A DNA stretch of 64,000 nt from Hydractinia symbiolongicarpus (lineage: Eukaryota > Cnidaria > Hydrozoa > Anthoathecata > Hydractiniidae), in assembly GCF_029227915.1 (NCBI RefSeq), contig NC_079885.1, positions 6,326,001-6,390,000 of the forward strand, in the 5' to 3' direction. Below, one piece after another: positions 19,791-30,862 of the stretch. The position numbers were made by a program, and so were the translations under genes. Under the pieces are notes generated by a model. The model was not told where the DNA came from, made no database searches, and was given only the letters and a program-made list of their open reading frames with translations. Position 1 is the stretch's first letter, and the number at the start of each line of letters is the position of its first letter.

Positions 19791-20699
19791 GATGATTTCC
19801 CAGTACTTAGGAAGCTTGGGTACGAAGTTTTAATCTGTGACGTTCAATTGACCATTTGGGACAGGGTTAGTTAGTCAGTGTAATACTCTCCTGCTCTCAG
19901 ATAAAGGTGAAATCCCAGGGTCGATTTTTTCTCAAAAAATGCTCCGAAAGAAAAAAACGACGGTTTTAAAGAATTTCCTACGCCTTCGGGCGCGGAAATT
20001 CAAAACGTCCAAGTGAAGAAGTAGAAAAGTGAAGTTGGAAGTGAAAGTGGAGCCACGTGGAGCTAGTAAAGCAAATTTAGAAACAGAAAATAAAGGCCAC
20101 TAAAAAAAAGCACAGAAGAACGATCCCTTTACCTTGAAAAAAGGAAAAAAGTGGTTTAAAAAATCATAGCTATATATTTAAAAAGAAAAGAGACCAAGTA
20201 AAGAAATGAAGAAGTAGGAAAGTGAAGTGAGAAGGGGAGCTAGATATAAAGTAAAGTTAGAAGTAGGAAACAAAGGCTAGAGTTTAAAGTGGATTTGAAA
20301 TCACAAAGAGTAAGAATTTTGATATTTTTAGACGTTTTGTTTTTTTATGTCGGTGGAGCAAGCATTTCCCAGGAAAAGCCACAGTTTTGTATTTTACCGC
20401 GTATGTAGCCATATTTGTTTACGTTTTGTTGCATAATTCATGTGCCCTGGCGCGTAACTAATGTATTGTCCTAAAATTCAAAATGCTACATAAAGCTGTT
20501 GGCTGACTATATAAACCGGAAAACTTTGGTTCGTTGAACTGTAGTGTTATTAATTTTACATTACTATTGCTTTTCTTTATATGTAAATAGCTAGCTTTAG
20601 TTTAGGTAAGTGTTCCCAGTTTAAGTATATTTAACTGGGTGTCTTAGCTACTGTTACCTAGCTAATGCTAGCCTCCAAGTCCAGCTCCCCATCCCATGG

Positions 20700-21180
20700 A
20701 CGAGGGTGCCGATAAGCCGCATACGCCGTAAAAAGTGCGGGCGTTTTCGGGCGAGTTCGGCGTTTTAAAAAAAATTCAGGTCTTTGCCCGAAAAAACCCG
20801 CATAGTCCCGAACAATGCCCGAGAAAAAAAAAAGATTCACCATAAATGACTCTCGAAGAATTATTTAAAAAGTATAAAAATTAAAATGAACTAACTATAT
20901 GGAAGCTAAGTTCTTAAAAGAAATGTTTTTTATGGTTTTTGATAAGATTTACTTGATAAATAACTTATATATAAACTTTATTACTTCCTTTCTCTTCAAG
21001 CGCGTTCTTTCAACTGCCGTCCGCCATGTTTATGTTATAAGGTGTTGCATTTCGGGAATGTTCCGGGCGAGTTCGGGCGTGTTCGGGAAAGTGCGGGCGG
21101 TTTCGACAACCGTCAATTTAATTCGAAAAGTCGCCCGAGCTCGCCCTATGCAGGCGTTTGCGGCTTATCGGCACCCTCTT
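20700..21180. mobile_element. MITE with 8-bp target duplication (hAT-like)
   Basis: The ends are inverted repeats of about 28 bases (GAGGGTGCCGATAAGCCGCA at the left, its complement at the right), and TCCCATGG is duplicated at 20,692-20,699 and 21,181-21,188. An 8-bp duplication fits hAT elements. The interior is rich in CCCGAA/TTCGGG words and has no transposase. A related copy is at 26,934-27,325. Confidence 0.75.
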
Positions 21181-22760
21181 TCCCATGGCTAGCTCTAACC
21201 TATGACTTCTGTTGTTATTCCTCTTTTTTAATTATCTATAGCTAACTACTATAGTTTCCAAATTTCTCTTTTATGAGCACGAATTATGATGTAACAAGCT
21301 AGATAGCTACCTACAAAATCTTTCAAAGACGTAACTTTTGCAGGATAGTAGGATGTATTTTTATGCCCATATAGTATAGATGAATTTCGTTGTTTACATT
21401 TTCAGTAGTAAGCTCTTTGGGCTTCGGCATTTGCGTGGCAGGGAAAAGGATTGGGGTGCGAGGTGAAGCAAAGTAATTATCAGTTCATTTCTTCAAACGA
21501 AGGCATTCTTATAACTTTTAATGAATTCAAATAAATCAGAAGGCATCAACCTACACTCGAGAATAGTTTATAACCCCAACGATGTCCCCGTTAGAAATCC
21601 ACAGTAAAAGACCTTTCTTCACCAAATCGCAGCATCTTTTTTCCTGCCACGCAAAAGCGAGAGCCAAGGAGCTTACCGCTAAAAAGTAAACAAATGACAC
21701 CACGCTGGAATTTATTTATAATTTTTTTCACATTACCTGTCCACTTTGCAAGGGGGGTCACATGCAATATGATAAGTGGAACGAATTTTAAAGTGTGTGT
21801 GTTAAGTTACTTATTATTGTTTTGTTTCTGATTTTGTAATCTAATGGGCGATGACTGTATGGACTGAAATGACTAATTTTTCTAAATTTTGATGTGTTTT
21901 ATAGCCTTTTTGTGAAGATTGATGGGTAATGGCAATATACGACATGCTTAATGCAATTATTTTTGTTGATTTAGATGTGTTTCTCAAAAACCAATCTGTT
22001 TTACATTTTGTGTAAACTTTTGTTTACGGTCCGTATACAATGTTTCCAAAATAATGATCTTTTTTAATTCAATTTTATTTTTTGCTTATTGATTTTTTGA
22101 CATTTAGGTTCAGAATTGTTGGTAAAGGGTAGTACGGATCATCATACTAAAAAAAAAAAATTTTTGTGTTCTGAACTGGTTGATTTTTACATTGTGTGTA
22201 AATTTTTGTGGGGGAGAATGGTATGCAACTGAAATGACTGATTTTTGTTGATTTAAATTTAATGTTTTCTAAACTATGGCTTTTTCATACCTTTGTATGA
22301 GCTTTTAAGGGAAAGACAATATTTAAAATGTGTAAAGAACTTATTTTTGTTGATTTGTGCTAATTTTTGCAGACCAACTTTTTGACATTTCAGAATAAAA
22401 TACTGAGGGTTTTCACCATAATCACTTATAAGATGTACATATTTGAGATGGGTTATTTCTGACATTGTTATTATCCGTGTTGTGACTGTTGGTGTTCTTA
22501 CTGTTGGTTTTGTGAGTATTGGTGTTGTGAGTTTCAATGTTGTGAGTGTCATTGTTGTAACTTTTTTTCAACTAGATTTTGCACCTTGCAAGCTGTTCTT
22601 TTTTTATGTTGTGTAAGATTTGACATTTGACATTTTGTGTAAGATTTTAAGAACATTTTTCTTGTATATGCATTGCTTACGTCAGCAAAACATCTAAAGC
22701 AACTTATTTTTTTAACGGCTTTTTGCCTAAGTGGATTTTTCCACGGGCCTTATCGACTAG

Positions 22761-24146
22761 ATTGCAACAATAAAAAAATAATAGTAAAAGAGAAAAAAAG
22801 CCCTGGAATTAAGGTTGCTCACAATCTGCATATTTATACCTGAATAAAAATGAAAATAAAATAAAAATGCAAACTGTCTAACAGAATCAAAGGTGTCTAA
22901 CAACGGTTATTTTAGAAGCTAAATCTAAAACTATATACTTTAAACAACTTGTTTCCGTAGATACGGCGTGCATATTAATCCGGGGGTAAAGTTAAATTAT
23001 TATATTTATAACGACTCCGTGAGGCTTTTAAAATAAAAACAAAACAAATAAAAACGTTTAAAAATAAAAAGAAATTAGTTTCAATAAAATAAAGTTTTCA
23101 GTAAAATAGGTTTTTATTTTTTAAAGTAATAACAAAGAAGAATTAAATGATTATATAGTAACCCCCTGATTTGCGTTTTTTGTAACTTGGTTAATTTTAG
23201 CGTAACGCCACGTCGTAAGAAAATGATCCGTACTTTTCGTGTCATGGACTCACATGGTCATTCACAAAAGCGTGTTATTAAAAAAACTAGCCGAATTCCC
23301 TTGGAAAATCCACTGCATATCTCATTTATTTCATGTAACAGATATACGTCCATCAAAAAACAAACAATAGAATCTGCATTACTATATGAATGACCAAATA
23401 AATTGAAGGTTTCCAACAACACAGTATATATGGGACAATTAAAATCTAAATCTACTAAAATTACTTGCCCTGACCTTCCGATAATGCGAAAAATTATTCG
23501 GAAAGAAGTTTACCAAAGCATTGTAAAACACATCTCACCCATAAAATTTAAATCACTTAAAATGTCACATACAAAAAAAGCTGATCAATGTCAAACACAA
23601 ATCTTTGTCAATGTATATATTGAAATCAGCTAGTTTATTGCAAACCCTGCCAAATGTTGACACAGAATATGAAAAATAAACAAAAAATTGTCCCTCTGGT
23701 TAGCTGGTCAGTTAGTTTATTTCAAGTCCACAGAATGTTTCATTGAATGCATGTAAGGGATACCAAACAAAAACATACAGCATGGTAATTTGAATAATAT
23801 ATTCAGTCTATTGCATACAACAACCCTTTCAAAGTTTTACAAAAAACATAAGAAATTAACAGTTATCTGAATTCCCGTGGAAAAATCCATTGAATCTGTC
23901 ATTAAACCGATGTAAGGGATACCAAACAAAAACATACAACACAGTAATCTAAATTTTCAAAACTCACTTTTCAACCTCGACCCCGGGCTCTTTGTCTCTT
24001 TTATAACGGGATGGCATAAAGAAAAAAAAGCCCTGGGATCTAGGTTGCTCACATTCTGCATTGTTTTATTTTTATAAACGCTGAAACAAAAAATATAAAA
24101 ATATAAATATGTGGAACAAAAAAAAAATAAAAAGAATTATGAAATA
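22761..24146. other. repeat-derived stretch without a gene
   Basis: It contains a copy of a dispersed repeat with ACGCCACGTCGTAAGAAA (23,208), also at 42,325 and 52,817, followed at 23,286 by an E-family Helitron-like start (GAATTCCCTTGGAAAATCCA) matching 49,656 onward. No supported coding region. Confidence 0.5.
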
Positions 24147-24178
24147 ACTAGAAATTAAAATAAAGGTTGCGCAGCAAA

Positions 24179-25509
24179 ACCGCCCGCATTTTCCCAAACT
24201 TGCCTAGAGCATTTCCAAAATTCAATTGTGGACAATAGTTGGAAAAAGATGCTTTAAGAGAAAGGAGTTAATAAAGTTTAAAAGTTATTTATCAAGTAAA
24301 TTTTATCAAAAACCATAAAAAACAGTTCTTTTAAGAACTTAGCTACCACATAGTTTATTTTATGGTCTATGCAGGTTTTTTCGGGTGAATACTTCAATTT
24401 TTTCTAAACGCTAAACTTGCCCAAAAACGCCTGCACGTTTTACGGCGTATGCAGCTTATCAGCACCCTTGCTCTAAAATTACAAGCAGTTTCGAAGATGC
24501 CCACGCCGTTTAGAGGACGTGTGCGGCTTGGGCATCCTTGGAGTTCTCTGTTTAATGATAGTTTTAATGTTTTAATGTCATTTTAAACCTTGTTCTCAGG
24601 GAGGGTGTACGGACAACTAATTCCTATTGACAATTACATTGCTGTTGGTTTGATAACAAAAGTGGATATTTTTTTTAATTACTGTAACAGGTTACTTATA
24701 TTATAAATAAAAAACTGTGATAAAAAATGGTTGGTCGGCTCACTCTAGCACCCAGAGCTATTTGTTTTGTCTGCGCCCTAGCTACAGGTTTTCCTATATC
24801 TGGCTATCAGTTAGGTAGTAATACAGCTTCTCCATATGTATTCTACATATTACTTTCAATTCTTTTATAAAAAACAGAGCTCTAGCTAGCTAGCTACCTT
24901 TCGTGTGATTAAGCCTTACCTTGATTTGGATAAAACCAATTAAATTGATAATATACATCTTTTAAGAAACAATAAAATAAAACACAGCGCGTTATAATTG
25001 TACAAATTACTTCTATATTTCTTTAGAAAAGGGTACCATACACAGGAGCTTTCCAATCCAACTCAAATCTCCAGAATAAGCACAGCAACAAAAAGCTTAA
25101 AATACACAAGTAAAGTCGATTAGAAACAGGACTAGCAATAAATTATTTCAAAAGAAGAAAACCGTTTTAATACTATTATTTTTCATTAAAATACAACTAT
25201 AATAGTATTAGAAGCAAAATTGCAAAATAATTAATTAATTATTTATACAATAATTAGCTATAATACAAAGAAATAAGCATATTTTAGGTCTGTAAAATAT
25301 ACGTGTCTAAAATGCCGACTACCGTTTCTTGTTCACGGCATATTCCTCTTTCTGTGTTCAAGTTCGGCGGACGTATAATCTGGACTAAAAGACGGGGGGG
25401 GGGGGGGGGTCAAAATCCGGGGGTGGGGGGTACGAGCCGTACTTATTGCATTTTTTACTAGACTTATACTTTAACCCCTCGGTCCAAACTTATTTGTTTT
25501 ATTAGAAAA
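24179..25509 (+). repeat. 1.3-kb direct duplication, copy 1
   Basis: It matches 27,016-28,365 closely over its whole length. It begins inside a 5'-truncated copy of the 20,700-type MITE, whose right end (GCAGCTTATCAGCACCCTTG) is near 24,475. It ends at TTTGTTTTATTAGAAAA after a G-rich block with a 16-G run (25,394-25,409). It is bracketed by near-identical 29-base direct repeats starting AACTAGAAATTAAAA at 24,147 and 25,508. No ORF. Confidence 0.8.
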
Positions 25510-26925
25510 CTAGAAATTAAAAAAAAGGTTGCGAAGCATTTCGCAAGTTGCAAGCAAAATTAAACTATCCAATACTTTGTCCCTAGCGCTTCTTGTTTCT
25601 TTGGCGCTAACATCTTCCCAAATACATCAAAATTGAATATCATATAGAAGAACTCTGGGTTTGAGGTAGGAAAATGAACGCTCTGCAGAACAATTCGTTG
25701 TGCAAAAACAGTTTTTTTTTTTGCGAATAGACTGCGCGAGTACTTGATGTGCGTGGGATATTCTTTTCAAAATGTGCGAGAAAATTAGATTACGCGAAAC
25801 TAACAAAAACGAATAACTCGTGTTAAAATTTTGTACCGCCTTTTCCCACAGAATGATAAAAGTAAAGAGCGCAATACAAAATTACACTTTTAGCAGTATT
25901 TCGAAAGATATGTAATACATCGAGTTGTACAACCCGCTGAAGTTGGTCCTAACGTTAACGATTTCGTAAATGACCTTACAACAAAACAGTATTTTTTTCA
26001 CGTAAAAATACCGGCACTAGAAGCCACAGAATCTGCTGGAACGAATTTCGAAAACTCACGGGAAACAATTAAAACAAAAACAAACAAATTAAAACAGTTT
26101 TTTAACTTTATCAAGATTTATTAAATAGCTTCAATTTTGGGCAGGAAAACAACAACGGTTTCGCCTTCTTTTCACCACACGCATTGGAAGATTACATCAC
26201 TCACTACCAATTTACACAATCTAAAAAAAAGAAAACATTTTCATATAGTGAAGCTTCCAGTGCCTTTAAGGGATGGCCAAGTCACTGGAATTGAAAGTGC
26301 TGCTTTTCATCTCATAAATAATTAAGGCTAATTCGGAAAAGTATAAAAGAAAAAACTAAACAATATGGCAACTTTACTAACTTTATATGCAAAGTTCCAA
26401 CCATACCAACAGTTTCCAAATCTGACAAAATCATTTTAGAAGTGTTTATTTTTTCAGAATTTGATTGATGCAAGGCCAAGGGAAATTAAATAAGTTTATG
26501 GTCCTAGACCCATTCAAAAACACATGGTTCTCATCATTCAGGTTTTTTATCAACCAACATTAATGTAATCACCCAGAGGAAATTATAATGTCTCTTGTCT
26601 GTGTTTTAGAAGCTGAGTACACAAATACACAAATATTACAAGTGCTGAACTTTGGCAATCATATTTTGCAATCAGACCCTTTTAAAAACTATGCTGAATC
26701 ATGTCAATTATTAAATTCAGCACTAATAGAAAAGCACCTTGGATAGGATTCTTTGTTGGATGAATAAAATGACTGACAAATGGTTTATCGTGAATGAAAT
26801 AGTAATTTTTACACAAATAATTCAAAAAATAATGAACTTTGTTATGTGGTTGTTCTCAAACACACGTGGGTGGTGGACAAGAAATTGTGATTTAATTTCT
26901 CTTGGTCTATTATTCCTGAGAATAT
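25510..26925. other. stretch between the two duplication copies, no gene seen
   Basis: AT-rich, with short open frames lacking any recognisable motif. The first 30 bases repeat the left flank of copy 1. Confidence 0.5.
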
Positions 26926-26933
26926 TCTAAAAT

Positions 26934-27325
26934 AAGAGGGTGTCAATAAGCTGCAAACGGCCACATATGGGCGAGTTCGGGCAACTTTGAATTAAATTAG
27001 TGGTTGTCTTCCAAGACCGCCCGCCCTTTCCCGAACTTGCCTGGAGCATTTTCAAAATTCAATTCCATGTAACATACCTTGTGGACGATAGTTGGAAAAA
27101 GATGCTTTAAGAGAAAGAAGTTAATAAAAATTAAAAGTTATTTATCAAGTAAATTTTATCAAAAACCATCAAAAACAGTTCTTTTAAGAACTTTACTACC
27201 ACATAGTTTACTTTATGGTCTATACAGGTTTTTCGGGTGAATACTTCAATTTTTTTGCAAAACGCTAAACTTGCCCAAAAACGCCTGCACGTTATACGGC
27301 GTATGCAGCTTATCAGCACCCTTGT
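26934..27325. mobile_element. second MITE copy with 8-bp target duplication
   Basis: The left end AAGAGGGTGTCAATAAGCTG and the complement of the right end GCAGCTTATCAGCACCCTTG match the inverted ends of the 20,700 element. TCTAAAAT occurs at 26,926-26,933 and 27,326-27,333, a second independent 8-bp duplication. No transposase inside. Confidence 0.7.
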
Positions 27326-28365
27326 TCTAAAATTACAAGCAGTTTTGAAGATGCCCACGCCGTTTAGAGGACGTGGTGCGGCTTGGGCATCCTTGAAGTT
27401 CTGTTTAATGACAGTTTTAATGTTTTAATGTCGTTTTAAACCTTGTTCTCAGGGAGGGTGTACGGAAAACTAATTCCTATTGACAATTACAATGCTGTTG
27501 GTTTGATAGCAAAAGTGGATATTTTTTTAATTACTGTAACAGGTTACTTATATAATAAATAAAAAATGATAAAAAACGGTTGGTCAGCTCACTCTAGCGC
27601 CCAGAGCTATTTGTTTTGTCTGCGCCCTAGCTACAGGTTTTCCTATATCTGGCTATCAGTTAGGTAGTAATACAGCTTCTCCATATGTATTCTACAAATT
27701 ACTTTCAATTCTTTTATACAAAACTGAGCTCTAGCTAGCTACCTTTCGAGTGATTAAGCCTTACCTTGATTTGGATAAAACCAATTAAAATTGATAATAT
27801 TGTATTCTTACATCTTCTTAGAAACAATAAAATAAAACAAAGCGCGTTATAACTGTACAAATTACTTCAATTTTTCTTTAGGAAAGGGTACCTTACACAG
27901 GAGCTTTCCAATCCAACTAAAATCTCCAGAAAAAGCACAGCAACAAAAAAGCTTAAAATACACAAGTAAAGTCGATTAGAAACAGGACTAGCAATAAATT
28001 TTTTTAAAAGAAGAAAACCGTTTTAATACTATTATATTTCATTAAAATACAACTATAATAGTATTAGAAGCAAAATTGCAAAGTAATTAATTAATTATTT
28101 ATACCATAATTAGCTATAATACAAAGAAATAAGGCATATTTTGGGTCTGTAAAATATACGTGTCTAAAATGCCGACTACCGTTTCTTGTTCACGGCATAT
28201 TCCTCTTTGTGTGTTCAAGTTCGGCGGACGTATAATCCGGACCAAAAGACGGGGGGGGGGGGGTCAAAATCCGGGGGTGGGGGGGGTACGAGCCGTACTT
28301 ATTGCATTTTTTACTAAACTTATACTTTAACCCCTCGGTCCAAACTTATTTGTTTTATTAGAAAA
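27016..28365 (+). repeat. 1.3-kb direct duplication, copy 2
   Basis: It matches 24,179-25,509, with small indels such as an extra CATGTAACATACCT near 27,065 and a 13-G run (28,251-28,263) in place of 16 G. Here the MITE part is complete and carries its own target duplication, so this copy is probably closer to the ancestral state. Confidence 0.8.
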
Positions 28366-28393
28366 AAAAATACCCTAGCTTTATGTGCAAAAA

Positions 28394-28711
28394 TATCAGT
28401 CCTATTTCTTTACGCTGATTTTATATGATTTTTTTTCTATCGAAATTTTGAGAATCTCAATAATTCTCTTGGTATACCTCGCGTGTAGCAAACGTGCTCC
28501 ACAATTTCGCTTCGCTCGCTTCGCTCGCAAAGCTCAATTGCTTCGCAAAAAATACCCTAGCATATCAGTTCTATTTCTTTACGCTGATTTTATATGATTT
28601 TTTTTCTATCGAAATTTTGAGAATCTCAATAATTCTCTTGGTATACCTCGGGTGTAGCAAACGTGCTCCACAATTTCGCTTCGCTCGCAAAGCTCAATTG
28701 CTTCGCAAAAA
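28394..28711 (+). repeat. 169-bp tandem duplication
   Basis: The unit starting TATCAGT(C/T)CTATTTCTTTACG at 28,394 recurs at 28,563. Each copy ends in TTCGCTTCGCTCG words, one of which is repeated in the first copy, then CAATTGCTTCGCAAAAA. No coding function is apparent. Confidence 0.85.
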
Positions 28712-29122
28712 TGAAAAATGTCCAAAAAAATCAAAGGCGTATAACAACCGTTACGTAAAATTCAGATTACGCTTAAACTATATACTTGCCTTGCCATTCC
28801 AGAAGTATACAGGAAAAAAAGGATAGCAAACATTAAAAAAAAATCCAACAGTGTTTGTTAAGTCATACAAAATCAGCTATTCAGTCTGTTGCATACGGCA
28901 AACCTTCCTAAGTTGTACTCAAAATATAAGAAATTATTAGTTGAAAACACATGAAAAAGAGAAATAAAAAACTTGAATCATTTGGTATATTGTATATCTA
29001 CCGAAATATTTTAATCAAAAATATTAAAAGAACAGTTTTCTTTAACAGACCCAAATGTATAATTTAGAAAATCACGCATATATTCAAAGAAGATAACAAT
29101 GCAGCGTTTTCGCATTCAAGAA
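28712..29122. other. no gene seen; degenerate Helitron-like interior
   Basis: It shares the words GTTGCATACGGCAAACC and CAGTCTGTTGCATAC with the E-family repeat near 23,810. No ends are recognisable. Confidence 0.4.
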
Positions 29123-29690
29123 TCTCTATAATAATCCGCCAGTTCTGTCTGTCTGTCACTTTTGCAAAGTGGATAAAATTTCTTTGATAAAGTCTATAAA
29201 ACATCGTCTATAAATTTGTTCTATAAATTAGCAAATTTTGACGTTAAAGCAATATTGACGTCAAAGGAAAGTATATTAAGATTAGTGAAGCCATTGCATT
29301 GCACTTTTAATTTTAAGGCTTAATAACTTGGAAACGGGTGGAAATAACTGACGTTATCTCCTGCGTGGGTAACTAGGGACTACTTGGGACCAATTTGGGT
29401 AGGTTTTCCAAACCTGGGTCACCGAATACGTTTCGGAATGGACGGGTTAAGGACGTCATCAAAAAACCTTTAAACCCTAATATCTTTGCATCCGTTTGTC
29501 AAAAGTACACGATCCTATATATTTTCTTGATCAGCGTTTCAAGATCTATACGGTGAAGGCAACAGGCATACAAATTTCTAAAAGAATGGTGTTCTGACAG
29601 GTCTCTGCTGACGTCAGCAAAATTTAAACGACGGTTGTTTTTCTCTGTTATCCTGCCTAAGTGGATTTTTCCATGGGCCTTATCGACTAG
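29123..29690 (+). mobile_element. Helitron-like element, C family, 568 bp
   Basis: It starts A|TCTCTATAATAATCCGCC and ends in a GTGGATTTTTCCAT hairpin-like segment, GGGCCTTATCGA and CTAG|T, so both flanks fit an A/T target. Its interior has the C-family block GGGTAACTAGGGACTACTTG found also at about 40,730, 49,390, 56,030, 58,740 and 63,690. No ORF. Confidence 0.65.
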
Positions 29691-29848
29691 TCTTTTATAA
29701 TAATACAGAGACTGTGTCTGTTTGTAACAGGCAAAGTGGATATCGTCATTTTATTTTGATGTCGCCGAAAAACTTAAGCCTAATATGTTAAATTTTCTGA
29801 CGTTACGGCGCGACGTCAATAACACTACTTTAACGTCAATATCCTATA
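29691..29848 (+). mobile_element. 5' fragment of a plus-strand Helitron-like element
   Basis: TCTTTTATAATAATACAGAG follows directly on the CTAG of the previous element. After 158 bases a minus-strand element begins with CTAGTCGATTAGGCCCG, so the 3' part is missing. Confidence 0.5.
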
Positions 29849-30860
29849 CTAGTCGATTAGGCCCGTGGAAAAATCCACTAAGGTAGAAAAACAATTGAAA
29901 AGTTCTGTCATTTGAATTTTGATGACATCAGCAAATATTTCAGTATATTGAATATGCCTTTTACTAAAAAAAATAATCTGAAAATGCATAAAAAGAGAGT
30001 ATATAAGTCATAATTTAACAAAAAAGTTCTTAAAATCTAACACAAAATCTCAAATGTCAAATCGCATGAAATCCTCCCAACAAAACTTCAGACAAAATAT
30101 GAAAAACAACGGCGTGCAAGGTGTAAAATCTAGTTAGTAGAAAGTTACAACATTGACAGTCACAACCCAGACAGTTACGACAACAATAATAATAATAATG
30201 TCAGAAATAACACATATCTCAAATATGTATACATCTTATTATGTGATTATGTTGAAAACCTTCAATATTTTAATCTGAAGTGTCGAAAAGAAAGGCTTGC
30301 AACAGTAAGCACAGATCTATGAAATAAGTTCTTTAAGCATTTTAAACATTGTCTTTTCCCTAAATGCTTATACATAAAACTGAAGCTAACATAAGGTAGC
30401 TACAGCAGCTAATAGCTGGTGACTTAAATATAAACTGGAGACTTAGCTAGGTATAAAGAACATGGCTACATATTTATAAATTCCTGGCTACCTAGCTAGT
30501 TGTTGTTGGTGTGGTTGATGCTAGCTAACAAACATGTCTCGCATCAATAATATCATCAAAACTTTAAAAAACATAAACAAACCTTTATACTTCATTTATA
30601 TACCATGCCCCTTTTTAAATGCTTTTGTAAAGATTTATTTTGAAGGCAAGAGAAGACAAATGCTTAAAAAGGACAGCCATCTTTTTTGCAAACACAATTT
30701 CCGTTACCACACAAAACTCGCGGCTTTTCACAACAAAGAAGACATATTTTTTTCGGCAACATCAAAGATTTTTTTCGGCAACATCAAAGGAAAATGACGA
30801 TATCAACTTTGCCTGTTACAGACACACAAACAGACACACTCTCCGTATTATTATAAGAGA
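29849..30860 (-). mobile_element. Helitron-like element, A family, internally deleted
   Basis: On the minus strand it ends with GTGGATTTTTCCAC, a 12-base spacer and CTAG and begins TCTCTTATAATAATACGG. It matches the 60,930-63,401 element at both ends but lacks about 1.45 kb, joined near 30,372 at the shared word TACATAAAACTG. Flanks are A and T as expected. Confidence 0.65.
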
Positions 30861-30862
30861 TA

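Larger units (their letters stand above)
18342..22760 (+). mobile_element. 4.4-kb non-autonomous Helitron-like element (F family)
   Basis: The 5' end is A|TCTCTTATAATAATACGC and the 3' end is a GTGGATTTTTCCAC hairpin, a 12-base spacer and CTAG, the classical Helitron end structure. The interior has no Rep/helicase ORF. Its 5' and 3' parts match, in inverted orientation, the element at 30,863-33,445, for example the GTTTACATCACGTGATG stretch near 18,482. It contains a 130-bp tandem array (18,904-19,790) and a MITE (20,700-21,180). The 3' flank is A rather than the T expected for A/T insertion. Confidence 0.6.

Noticed and set aside
22274-22552. Threonine/valine-rich frame (and its inverted counterpart at 30,994-31,242)
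   Set aside because: It is the translation of short tandem GTTGTGA-like repeats inside Helitron-like elements.
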